Source: JAABTH01 sp964390725 (GTDB taxonomy: Bacteria; Bacillota; Dethiobacteria; DTU022). From it: a stretch of 22,914 bases of DNA. The position numbers were made by a program, and so were the translations under genes. This document shows, piece after piece, positions 6,730 through 14,384 of the stretch. The notes beneath the pieces are model-generated. The model searched no databases. It was not told the DNA's origin and was given only the letters and a program-made list of their open reading frames with translations. Location of the stretch: the NCBI GenBank assembly GCA_964390725.1, contig CAYMIW010000047.1:1-22914 (forward strand), in the 5' to 3' direction. How positions within the stretch are numbered: position 1 is the stretch's first letter; each line of letters opens with the position of its first letter.

Positions 6730-7842
6730 TTGAAACTTTACGAATATCTCGGGAAAAGGCTTTTTTTACGTTATGACATTCCGGTGCCGCGCAGCAAAAT
6801 GATTGAAGATGCCGAACATGCTGCTGAAGCTGCTGCCGAACTGGGTGAAGTGGTAATAAAATCCCAGGTTTTAAGCGGTAAAAGAGGTAAAGCAGGGGGT
6901 ATTGCTTTTGCCTCTGATCCTGTCCAGGCCAGGGTTGAAGCGGAGAAGATCTTAAACATGACCCTGAATGGGCTGGTTGTTGAAAAACTGCTGGTTGAAG
7001 AAAAATTACAAATCGAGCAGGAACTTTACCTGGCAATTACAGTAGATGGTGCCCTGCGATGCCCGGTTGTACTTGCTTCTCTCGACGGCGGGATGGACGT
7101 GGAAGAGGTTGCGGAAGATAGGATGATCAAGTATCCGGTTGATGTTTCTATTGGACTCCAAAACTTCATGACCCGGGAAATATGTCGCAGAATGGAGATA
7201 AGTGGTAACCTGCAGAAAGAGATGATTGCACTTTTACCCAAACTCTATAGAATGTTTAAGGAGCTTGATGCGGAGCTGGTAGAGATTAACCCCCTGGCTT
7301 TAACACCAAAAGGACTGGTTGCCGCTGATGCCAAGGTAACTATCGATGATGATGCGCTCTACAGACATCCCCAGATTCCCAGGGTTAAAGAAAAAACTGA
7401 TCTTGAACTGAAGGCGGAAGAACTTGGGATAGCTTATGTTGAACTGGAAGGTAATATTGCAGTAATGGCAAACGGGGCCGGTATTACTATGGCAACGCTC
7501 GATATGGTCCAGCACTACGGGGGCGCTGCCGCTAATTTCCTGGATTTTGGAGGAGGGGCAGATGCTGAAAAAACAGCACAGGCTCTTGATCTTTTACTGG
7601 GGACCGACCCTAAAGTTTTGCTGATTAACATTTTTGGTGGAATTACCCGTTGCGATACGGTGGCGGAAGGGTTTGTCAGGGTTAAAGAAAGCAAGGGTAT
7701 TGATCTGCCTGTTTCTTTCCGCCTGGTTGGTACCAACGAGGCAGAGGGTAGAGCTATCCTGAAGAAAGTTGGAATAAAAGCATACAATACCATGGATGAA
7801 GCTGTCAGCCACGCTGTAGAATTGGCTAAGGCTGCTTCGTGA
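6730..7842 (+). CDS. sucC: Succinyl-CoA synthetase (ADP-forming) beta subunit
   Basis: 370 residues from TTG 6730, which has TGGGGGAA just upstream; starting further upstream would overlap the regulator gene and add a non-conserved leader. The N-terminal ATP-grasp domain begins MKLYEYLGKRLF and carries GKRGKAGGI (50-58). VEINPL (184-189) matches the conserved nucleotide-site region. The C-terminal CoA-ligase domain carries NGAGITMATLD, NFLDFGGGAD and NIFGGITRCD. It is close to the E. coli protein length (388). With SucD it interconverts succinate + CoA + ATP and succinyl-CoA + ADP + Pi in the cytoplasm. Being next to methylmalonyl-CoA mutase fits a propionate pathway. A related dicarboxylate-CoA ligase activity cannot be excluded. 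Confidence 0.9.
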   Translation: MKLYEYLGKRLFLRYDIPVPRSKMIEDAEHAAEAAAELGEVVIKSQVLSGKRGKAGGIAFASDPVQARVEAEKILNMTLNGLVVEKLLVEEKLQIEQELYLAITVDGALRCPVVLASLDGGMDVEEVAEDRMIKYPVDVSIGLQNFMTREICRRMEISGNLQKEMIALLPKLYRMFKELDAELVEINPLALTPKGLVAADAKVTIDDDALYRHPQIPRVKEKTDLELKAEELGIAYVELEGNIAVMANGAGITMATLDMVQHYGGAAANFLDFGGGADAEKTAQALDLLLGTDPKVLLINIFGGITRCDTVAEGFVRVKESKGIDLPVSFRLVGTNEAEGRAILKKVGIKAYNTMDEAVSHAVELAKAAS

Positions 7843-7877
7843 TTGCTTCGACTGTTAAAAGAAAGGGGTAGAGTTAT

Positions 7878-8747
7878 ATGTCAATATTTATTAACAGGCA
7901 AACCCGTGTGCTTGTCCAGGGTATAACCGGCAGGCAGGGTTCATTTCATACAGCCCAGATGCTCGAGTATGGAACAAATATTGTTGCCGGGGTATCGCCC
8001 GGTAAGGGTGGTCATAGCATTGAAGGAGTCCCTGTTCTTAATACAGTTTATGAGGCAATGGATAGGGAGACAGCTGACGCCAGTATACTTTTTATTCCGG
8101 CACCTTTTGCCAAAGATGCTGCTTTAGAAGCGTTGTCCGGTGGTATTAAACTGTTGGTGTTGATAACTGAGCATATTCCGCTCCACGATGCCATGAGTAT
8201 TATGGAATATGCCCGAAAAATGAATGCAGTTGTAATTGGTCCCAACACATTCGGCCTGGTTTCATCCGGTGCCTGTAAGATTGGAATTATGCCTAACCGC
8301 TACTTTGTTCCCGGCCCGATAGGCGTTGTATCACGCAGCGGAACTCTCTGCTACGAGATAGTTGGTCATTTAACTGAGAATGATATTGGAACTACAACGG
8401 TGGTCGGCCTGGGCGGTGACAGGGTAGTCGGTTTAAATTTTATTGACGTACTGAAAAAATTTGAAGAGGACAGCGAAACCAGGGCAGTTGTTTTGGTTGG
8501 TGAAATCGGCGGAAGCGCTGAGGAAGAAGCAGCGTCATTTATCTCATCATCAATGAGTAAACCAGTAGTTGCCTACCTGGCCGGACGCAGTGCCCCTCCG
8601 GGTAAAAGGATGGGACATGCTGGAGCAATTATTGAAAGGGGACGTGGAACTTTCGAGAGCAAGGCTGCAGCACTTAACGCCGCTGGAGTAACAGTTGCCG
8701 GTTTGCCTGATGAGCTGCCTGAAATGTTAAAAAAGATTCTTGGTTAG
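7878..8747 (+). CDS. sucD: Succinyl-CoA synthetase alpha subunit
   Basis: 289 residues, the same length as E. coli SucD. The CoA-binding Rossmann segment is VQGITGRQGSFHT (13-25). SRSGTLCYE (152-160) and GEIGGSAEEE (208-217, with catalytic Glu209) are present. The phosphorylated histidine is His247 in GHAGAII. The segment that usually reads GPN(C/T)PG is GPNTFG here. The start is ATG 7878 after an AAAGGGG ribosome site, 35 nt after sucC. It forms the heteromeric CoA ligase with SucC. Sequence and pairing make the assignment strong; exact substrate preference is inferred. Confidence 0.9.
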   Translation: MSIFINRQTRVLVQGITGRQGSFHTAQMLEYGTNIVAGVSPGKGGHSIEGVPVLNTVYEAMDRETADASILFIPAPFAKDAALEALSGGIKLLVLITEHIPLHDAMSIMEYARKMNAVVIGPNTFGLVSSGACKIGIMPNRYFVPGPIGVVSRSGTLCYEIVGHLTENDIGTTTVVGLGGDRVVGLNFIDVLKKFEEDSETRAVVLVGEIGGSAEEEAASFISSSMSKPVVAYLAGRSAPPGKRMGHAGAIIERGRGTFESKAAALNAAGVTVAGLPDELPEMLKKILG

Positions 8748-8823
8748 CAGTTGCATTCTATCCGACCGATCAGCATACGGATTCGGCTGTGAAAGCACTG
8801 CATGAAAGGAGGCCTGCAAGCAG

Positions 8824-10497
8824 GTGTGTGAAAAAGATAACAAAGAAATGATGCAAAAGGCTAAGACCGAGTGGCAGGAAAAATTACAAAAAACATTGGA
8901 CAAATACCCTGAAAGAAAAGCTTTTAAACTTGAGTCAGATCTTTCCCTGCAGACTGTTTATGATCCGCTTAACCTGGAACAGTTTGATTACATGGATAAA
9001 CTGGGCTGGCCTGGAGAATATCCTTATACCCGCGGTATTCAGCCGACCATGTACAGGGGCAGGCTTTGGACAATGCGCCAGTATGCCGGATTCGGCAGCG
9101 CGGAAGAAACCAATGCCAGGTTCAGGTACCTGCTCGATCAGGGCCAGACAGGTTTAAGTGTTGCTTTTGACCTGCCGACCCAGATTGGCTATGATTCAGA
9201 TCATCCCCTGGCCAGGGGTGAGGTGGGTAAGGTGGGGGTGGCTATTGACACCCTGGCTGACCTGGAGGTTCTGATGGACAATATTCCCCTGGATAAAGTC
9301 AGTACTTCAATGACAATCAATGCTCCGGCAGCGGTCCTGCTGGCCATGTACATGGTGGTAGCTGAAAAACAGGGTGTCACAATGGATAAGATTAATGGAA
9401 CCATCCAGAATGATATCCTTAAGGAGTACGTGGCCCGTGGTACCTACATATTTCCACCCCGCGAATCAATGCGCCTGATTGTTGATATCTTTGCCTACGC
9501 AGGTGAAAATATCCCTACCTGGAACACAATCAGCATTAGCGGGTATCATATCAGGGAGGCCGGTTCCACGGCGGTGCAGGAGGTAGCTTTTACCCTTTGT
9601 AATGCCATTGCTTATGTAAATGCAGCCCTTGAAGCAGGGCTGGAGGTAGATAATTTTGCTCCACGCCTTTCATTTTTCTTCAATGCCCATTCAAACTTTT
9701 TTGAAGAGATTGCCAAGTTCAGGGCTGCCAGGAGAATATGGGCCAAACTGATGAAGGAACGCTTCGGGGCGAAGAACCCCCGCTCGATGATGCTACGTTT
9801 TCATACCCAGACAGCAGGCTGTACCCTGACAGCTCAACAACCTGATGTGAATATCATGCGGGTTGCCTACCAGGCACTCAGCGCGGTGCTTGGCGGTACC
9901 CAGTCGCTGCATACTAATTCGCGTGATGAAGCGCTGGCTTTACCGAGTGAACACTCAGTTTTATTAGCACTGCGAACTCAGCAGGTTATCGGTTACGAAA
10001 TTGGGGCTACAGATACAGTTGATCCGCTTGGAGGTTCATATTATATAGAAACCCTGACAGATCATATTGAAGATGAAGTGTGGCGTTATATAAAACGTGT
10101 TGATGAGATCGGGGGCGCGGTTGAAGCAATAGAGAAGGGATTCATTCAGAAAGAAATTCAGGCCAGTGCTTACCGCTTCCAGAAGGAAGTTGAATCTGAA
10201 GAACGCGTGGTGGTTGGAGTAAACCGCTTTACAACCAGCGGTGATCAGCCGATAGACCTCTTGAAAATGGATCCGGCGACAAGCCAACGCCAGGTTGAAA
10301 GGCTGAAAGAGGTACGTCTGAGCAGGAACCAGGGCGATGTAGCAGAAGCACTGCAGGGCTTACGCAAAGCAGCCCAGGGTAGTGATAACCTTATGCCGTA
10401 TATCTTAACCGCAGTCAAAGCTTATGCCACCCTGGGAGAGATTTGCGGCGTGCTGAGAGATGTTTTTGGAGAATATCAACAGCAGATTACCATTTAG
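8824..10497 (+). CDS. mcmA1: Methylmalonyl-CoA mutase, catalytic (large) subunit
   Basis: 557 residues from GTG 8824, with AAAGGAGG at 8805-8812. This is the TIM-barrel subunit without its own B12 domain, as in split clostridial and archaeal enzymes. Conserved blocks include YPYTRGIQPTMYRGRLWTMR (67-86) and GTIQNDILKEY (192-202). Tyr87 (RQYAGF), Arg205 (ARGTYIFPP) and His242 (SGYHIREAG) all align, at a constant offset of two, with Tyr89, Arg207 and His244 as I recall them for the Propionibacterium enzyme. The Tyr and Arg favour methylmalonyl-CoA over isobutyryl-CoA as substrate. It catalyses the radical B12 rearrangement of succinyl-CoA and (R)-methylmalonyl-CoA. It follows sucD by 76 nt and precedes the B12 subunit by 39 nt. 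Confidence 0.95.
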   Translation: MCEKDNKEMMQKAKTEWQEKLQKTLDKYPERKAFKLESDLSLQTVYDPLNLEQFDYMDKLGWPGEYPYTRGIQPTMYRGRLWTMRQYAGFGSAEETNARFRYLLDQGQTGLSVAFDLPTQIGYDSDHPLARGEVGKVGVAIDTLADLEVLMDNIPLDKVSTSMTINAPAAVLLAMYMVVAEKQGVTMDKINGTIQNDILKEYVARGTYIFPPRESMRLIVDIFAYAGENIPTWNTISISGYHIREAGSTAVQEVAFTLCNAIAYVNAALEAGLEVDNFAPRLSFFFNAHSNFFEEIAKFRAARRIWAKLMKERFGAKNPRSMMLRFHTQTAGCTLTAQQPDVNIMRVAYQALSAVLGGTQSLHTNSRDEALALPSEHSVLLALRTQQVIGYEIGATDTVDPLGGSYYIETLTDHIEDEVWRYIKRVDEIGGAVEAIEKGFIQKEIQASAYRFQKEVESEERVVVGVNRFTTSGDQPIDLLKMDPATSQRQVERLKEVRLSRNQGDVAEALQGLRKAAQGSDNLMPYILTAVKAYATLGEICGVLRDVFGEYQQQITI

Positions 10498-10520
10498 CTG
10501 AAATACAATCATGTTTGCTT

Positions 10521-10527
10521 GAGGAGG
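10521..10527 (+). promoter_or_regulatory. Ribosome binding site that decides the mcmA2 start
   Basis: GAGGAGG lies 9 nt before ATG 10537. The in-frame TTG at 10519 overlaps this site and is therefore not the start. Confidence 0.8.
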
Positions 10528-10536
10528 TTGTTCTAT

Positions 10537-10932
10537 ATGGCTGATAAACCGTTGCGGGTGCTCGTGGGAAAAATCGGGCTTGACGGTCATGATCGCGGAG
10601 CAAAAGTAGTAGCACAGGCACTGCGCGATGCCGGTATGGAAGTTATCTATACCGGTTTGAGACAAACACCGGAGCAGATCGTGGAAACTGCCCTCCAGGA
10701 AGATGTTCAGGTAATCGGGCTGTCGATTCTTTCTGGTGCGCATATGCAGTTAATACCACCGGTGGTTGAAATGCTGCATGAACAGGACAGCAGTGATATA
10801 ATTGTTGTTGTTGGCGGAATTATCCCCAGGGAAGACATAGTCTACCTGAAAGAGCACGGAGTGGCTGAAGTTTTTACCCCTGGCTCTTCAACCGGGGAGA
10901 TAATTAATTTCATTAAAGAAAATGTCAGTTAG
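10537..10932 (+). CDS. mcmA2: Methylmalonyl-CoA mutase, B12-binding (small) subunit
   Basis: 131 residues comprising only the cobalamin-binding Rossmann domain. GLDGHDRG (14-21) is the DxHxxG signature, with His18 as the lower axial cobalt ligand. SILSGAH, VVVGGIIP and FTPGSSTGEI complete the B12 pocket. It pairs with the upstream catalytic subunit to make a complete mutase, and the order large-small in one operon is normal for split enzymes. The start is set by GAGGAGG before ATG 10537. Confidence 0.95.
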   Translation: MADKPLRVLVGKIGLDGHDRGAKVVAQALRDAGMEVIYTGLRQTPEQIVETALQEDVQVIGLSILSGAHMQLIPPVVEMLHEQDSSDIIVVVGGIIPREDIVYLKEHGVAEVFTPGSSTGEIINFIKENVS

Positions 10933-10957
10933 CTAATCAGCGTATAGGGGTGAAAAA

Positions 10958-11359
10958 ATGCTTGATAAGATTGATCATATTGGTATTGCCGTGAGCGACC
11001 TTGAAAAAACGATGCAGTTTTACCGTGATCAGCTCAACCTGGAGTTTAAGGGAACGGAAGTGGTTGATGAACAGAAGGTTAAAGTAGCTTTTTTCCCAAT
11101 CGGGGAAAGTAAGTTGGAGTTACTTGAACCTACAGTAGCTGACAGTCCGGTTGGTAAGTTTATTGAAAAAAAAGGCCAGGGTGTTCACCACCTTGCTTTC
11201 AGGGTGCAGAACCTGGAAGAAAAGCTTGCTTTATTAAAAGAACAGGGTGTTGCCCTGATTGATGAAAAACCGCGCTATGGAGCAGGTGGAGCAAGGATTG
11301 CCTTTCTTCATCCCAAGTCAACCGGCGGAGTTTTGGTTGAGCTTTGCGAGCGCGAGTAG
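10958..11359 (+). CDS. mce: Methylmalonyl-CoA epimerase
   Basis: 133 residues, a VOC/glyoxalase-fold protein of standard length. Likely metal ligands are His7 (DHIGIAV), Glu54 (KLELLEP), a histidine of GVHHLAF (77/78) and Glu128 (LVELCE). It interconverts (S)- and (R)-methylmalonyl-CoA, linking the mutase to the carboxyltransferase encoded next. The start ATG 10958 follows AGGGGTG, and the gene is 25 nt from mcmA2. Confidence 0.94.
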   Translation: MLDKIDHIGIAVSDLEKTMQFYRDQLNLEFKGTEVVDEQKVKVAFFPIGESKLELLEPTVADSPVGKFIEKKGQGVHHLAFRVQNLEEKLALLKEQGVALIDEKPRYGAGGARIAFLHPKSTGGVLVELCERE

Positions 11360-11416
11360 TATTATAGACCAGTTAGTTATAACATTAGTTAATCATTGCA
11401 GAAAGTGGTGAACAAT

Positions 11417-12958
11417 ATGGAAGAAAAATTGAAGCACCTTGAAGAGAGAAGGCGCCGTACTATTGCCGGGGGTGGAGAAAAGCGTATTGCCGGCCAGCAC
11501 GAGAAGGGCAAGCTGACGGCACGGGAAAGGTTGGAGAACCTTCTTGACAAGGACAGCTTTGTAGAAGTGGGAACTTTAACCCAGAAAGGTCTTGAAGATG
11601 CCAGCAGCCTCGACTACCCTAACCCGGGTGAAGGGGTGGTTACCGGATACGGCACAATAGAGGGTCGAAAAACCTTTGTCTTTGCCCAGGATTTCACTGT
11701 AGCCGGGGGTTCGCTCGGCGAAGCGCATGCCGCGAAAATATGCCGTGTGCTGGACCTGGCTGCGCAGAATGGGTCACCGATAATTGGGCTTAATGATTCA
11801 GGCGGTGCTCGCATCCAGGAAGGAGTATATGCCCTGGATGGTTATGGCGAAATATTTTTTCGCAACACCCTTTGTTCGGGAGTTATTCCCCAGCTTTCTG
11901 TTATCATGGGGCCCTGCGCCGGAGGGGCGGTTTATTCACCGGCGATTACCGATTTTGTTTTCATGGTCAGCGGCATCGGTAACATGTTTATAACCGGGCC
12001 GCAGGTAATTAAAGCAGTAACGGGAGAAACTGTATCGGCCGAAGAACTGGGAGGAGCGGCAGCCCACAACAATACCAGTGGTGTTGCCCACTTTTTTGCT
12101 GAGAATGAACAGGATTGTTTCGGGCAGATACGTAAACTTCTAAGTTTTCTTCCCTCCAACAACATAGATGATCCGCCTTCAGCTGAACCGCGTGAACCCG
12201 AACTAAGCCAGGATGACCTGATCAGTTTGATTCCAGCTAACCCAAACAAGTCATACGATGTGCGGGAAGTAATCAAAAGGGTGGTTGACGGTAGTGAGTT
12301 GTTTGAAGTTCATGCCGGATATGCGCAAAATGCCGTTGTTGGTTTTGCCCGTATGAATGGTAAGGCGGTAGGTGTAATAGCAAACCAGCCCCAGGTTAAA
12401 GCCGGTTGTCTTGACATCAATTCCTCTGATAAAATAGCCCGGTTTGTTCGTTTCTGTGACAGTTTCAACCTGCCCCTGGTTACTTTTGTGGATGTTCCCG
12501 GCTATTTGCCCGGGGTAGAACAGGAATGGGGCGGAATAATTCGTCATGGGGCCAAGTTGCTCTACGCTTATTCAGAAGCAACTGTGCCCCAGGTATCGGT
12601 TATTTTGCGTAAAGCATATGGAGGGGCTTATATCGCCATGGATTCCCGCTCGCTCGGTGCCGACTTCTGTCTCGCCTGGCCGACAGCGGAAATTGCTGTA
12701 ATGGGTCCGGAAGGGGCGGTTAATATAGTTAACCGGCGCGACATTGAGGCGGCCGATGATAAAAATGTCAAAAGGGCAGAACTTGTCGAAAGTTACCGTG
12801 AAAAATATGCAAACCCGTACATTGCTGCAGCCAGGGGCTGGATTGATGAGGTTATTGACCCCCGTGAAACACGCGCATATATTATCCGGGGACTTGATAT
12901 GGCTGCTAATAAGCAGGAACAGCGCCTGATGCGCAAGCATGGGAATATACCGCTGTAA
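11417..12958 (+). CDS. mmdA: Methylmalonyl-CoA decarboxylase alpha / propionyl-CoA carboxylase beta-type carboxyltransferase
   Basis: 513 residues from ATG 11417 (AAAGTGGTG 7 nt upstream; the in-frame TTG at 11396 has no such site). It has two crotonase-fold halves of the biotin-dependent acyl-CoA carboxyltransferase family. The oxyanion-hole motifs are GPCAGGAVYSPA (165-176) and AYGGAYIAM (400-408); DVPGYLPG (359-366) and WPTAEIAVMGPEGAV (421-435) are also conserved. It moves CO2 between (S)-methylmalonyl-CoA and carboxybiotin. Its biotin carrier and any decarboxylase membrane subunits or biotin carboxylase are not encoded nearby, so decarboxylase, transcarboxylase and carboxylase roles cannot be separated. 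The methylmalonyl operon context favours propionate metabolism. Confidence 0.9.
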   Translation: MEEKLKHLEERRRRTIAGGGEKRIAGQHEKGKLTARERLENLLDKDSFVEVGTLTQKGLEDASSLDYPNPGEGVVTGYGTIEGRKTFVFAQDFTVAGGSLGEAHAAKICRVLDLAAQNGSPIIGLNDSGGARIQEGVYALDGYGEIFFRNTLCSGVIPQLSVIMGPCAGGAVYSPAITDFVFMVSGIGNMFITGPQVIKAVTGETVSAEELGGAAAHNNTSGVAHFFAENEQDCFGQIRKLLSFLPSNNIDDPPSAEPREPELSQDDLISLIPANPNKSYDVREVIKRVVDGSELFEVHAGYAQNAVVGFARMNGKAVGVIANQPQVKAGCLDINSSDKIARFVRFCDSFNLPLVTFVDVPGYLPGVEQEWGGIIRHGAKLLYAYSEATVPQVSVILRKAYGGAYIAMDSRSLGADFCLAWPTAEIAVMGPEGAVNIVNRRDIEAADDKNVKRAELVESYREKYANPYIAAARGWIDEVIDPRETRAYIIRGLDMAANKQEQRLMRKHGNIPL

Positions 12959-12980
12959 ATAAAAAAATTATAATAACCTA

Positions 12981-13008
12981 TTGACATATCGTCAGTGTGT
13001 GTTAAAAT
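12981..13008 (+). promoter_or_regulatory. Promoter of the arginine operon
   Basis: TTGACA (12981-12986), 16-nt spacer, TAAAAT (13003-13008): a near-consensus vegetative promoter directly before the T-box leader. Transcription would start near 13015. No terminator hairpin is visible between the end of mmdA (12958) and this promoter. Confidence 0.75.
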
Positions 13009-13014
13009 CTTAAA

Positions 13015-13294
13015 CAATATTGCAAAACCCGTGATGGGGAGAGTATCCGTTCTGTGGCGGTGGTAGCGAGCCGGAGTTGGTGAAAGTCCGGACCTGAAGC
13101 AGGCGGTGAAGCGCACCCCGGAGGTGGCGGTTGAAGCCGGTGCAACACCGGTGTGTAGGCTGGCCCGGTTTTATACCGTTATCAAGGCCGTTTTCTGTGA
13201 AAACGGTTTAAGAGGGTCGGCACATGTTTGCCGATCAATAAAGGTGGTACCGCGAGCCCTTCGTCCTTTAAAGGACGAAGGGCTTATTTTATTT
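13015..13294 (+). ncRNA. T-box riboswitch leader, predicted arginine-specific (CGC specifier)
   Basis: The signature AAGGTGGTACCGCG (13241-13254) is the T-box sequence that pairs with the acceptor end of uncharged tRNA. It is followed by an intrinsic terminator. In Stem I, GGGG (about 13036-13039) pairs with CCCC (13116-13119). The internal loop has AGAGTA on the 5' side and GAAGCGCA (13108-13115) on the 3' side, the AGUA/GAA loop typical of specifier loops. Reading CGC at 13112-13114, followed by A, gives an Arg codon. Other hairpins include CCGTTTTC/GAAAACGG (13188-13206) and TCGGCA/TGCCGA (13217-13234). By family knowledge, low charged tRNA-Arg stabilises the antiterminator and turns on argCJBDGH. 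The specifier call is inferred by eye. Confidence 0.9.
13255..13294 (+). terminator. T-box-controlled intrinsic terminator
   Basis: AGCCCTTCGTCCTTT (13255-13269) and AAAGGACGAAGGGCT (13270-13284) are perfectly complementary over 15 bp and are followed by TATTTTATTTT. The left arm directly abuts the T-box sequence, as expected for mutually exclusive antiterminator and terminator. Confidence 0.9.
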
Positions 13295-13309
13295 TGGAGG
13301 GAATCACAG

Positions 13310-14344
13310 ATGATCAAAACAGCAGTTTTAGGGGCAACCGGTTATACAGGTGTTGAGCTTGTTCGTTTATTAGTTGGACATCCTGATGCCAAGCCAGTTT
13401 TTTTAAGCTCTGGTAGCAGCGCTGGTAAATGTTATAGTGAAGTTCACCCCCAGTTTTATGGAAAAGTTGACCTGGAACTACAGCAGATGAAGGTGGAGAT
13501 GATTCCCGAAGAAGTAGATCTTGTTTTTACCGCATTACCCCACGGGAAATCAGCCCCTGTTGTTTCTGAACTGCTCAGCGCCGGTTATAAAGTAATTGAT
13601 CTAAGTGCAGATTTCAGGCTTCTTGAAAAGGAATTATATTGCACCTGGTATGATTTCAACCATCCGGATGTATCTCTTCTCGGTAAGGCAGTTTATGGCC
13701 TGCCGGAGCTGTACAGCGAATCAATCAAGGGTTCTGGTTTTATTGCCAACCCAGGTTGTTACCCGACCAGTATTTTACTTGCCCTGGCTCCTTTGTTAAA
13801 AGAAAAAGTGATCAAGAGCAGTTCGATTGTTATAGATTCAAAGTCGGGAGTTTCCGGGGCTGGAAGAAGCCCGAAACAGGCTTTCCATTTTCCTGATTGC
13901 ACTGAAAACTTTAAAGCTTACCGGGTAGCCGGTCACCAGCATACTGCTGAAATTGAGCAGGAACTGGGTCGCATAGCCGGTGAATCCCTGGTTGTTACTT
14001 TTACCCCGCACCTTATTCCCATGATCAGGGGAATCCTCAGTACAATTTACTGTGAGCCAGGTGAAGAAGTGAATGAAAATGATCTAAACAAGGTATATAC
14101 CAGTTTTTATAAAAACTGCCCGTTTGTAAGGGTTTTAGAAGGTGCGAAGCTGCCTGAAACCCGCATGGTGCGTGGAACTAATTATTGCGATCTTGCCCTG
14201 AAATATGATAAACGCACAAACCGGATCATTCTTATTTCGGCTATTGACAACCTGGTAAAAGGAGCAGCCGGACAAGCTGTTCAGAATATGAATATCATGC
14301 TCGGCCTGCCGGAAGAGGCCGGTTTGGATCAGCTGGCCCTTTAG
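13310..14344 (+). CDS. argC: N-acetyl-gamma-glutamyl-phosphate reductase
   Basis: 344 residues. The start is ATG 13310 with GGAGGG at 13296-13301. The frame also happens to stay open upstream through the T-box leader, which is non-coding. It has the NADP-binding GATGYTG (8-14) and the active-site Cys150 in NPGCYPTS, with KSGVSGAGR and a conserved C-terminal NLVKGAAGQAVQNMN. It reduces N-acetylglutamyl phosphate to the semialdehyde, the third step of ornithine synthesis. First gene of the T-box-controlled operon. Confidence 0.96.
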   Translation: MIKTAVLGATGYTGVELVRLLVGHPDAKPVFLSSGSSAGKCYSEVHPQFYGKVDLELQQMKVEMIPEEVDLVFTALPHGKSAPVVSELLSAGYKVIDLSADFRLLEKELYCTWYDFNHPDVSLLGKAVYGLPELYSESIKGSGFIANPGCYPTSILLALAPLLKEKVIKSSSIVIDSKSGVSGAGRSPKQAFHFPDCTENFKAYRVAGHQHTAEIEQELGRIAGESLVVTFTPHLIPMIRGILSTIYCEPGEEVNENDLNKVYTSFYKNCPFVRVLEGAKLPETRMVRGTNYCDLALKYDKRTNRIILISAIDNLVKGAAGQAVQNMNIMLGLPEEAGLDQLAL

Positions 14345-14384
14345 CATGTTTTAATATTTACTTAAATTTACCGGAGGTGTTTTC

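Noticed and set aside
12251..12940. Minus-strand open frames of 98 and 122 residues inside mmdA
   Set aside because: They are antisense to a strongly conserved carboxyltransferase and lack ribosome sites and family features.
13106..13309. Open frame upstream of argC that would add 68 residues (GTG at 13106)
   Set aside because: It runs through the T-box specifier loop, T-box core and terminator. ATG 13310 has its own GGAGGG and begins the conserved GATGYTG domain.
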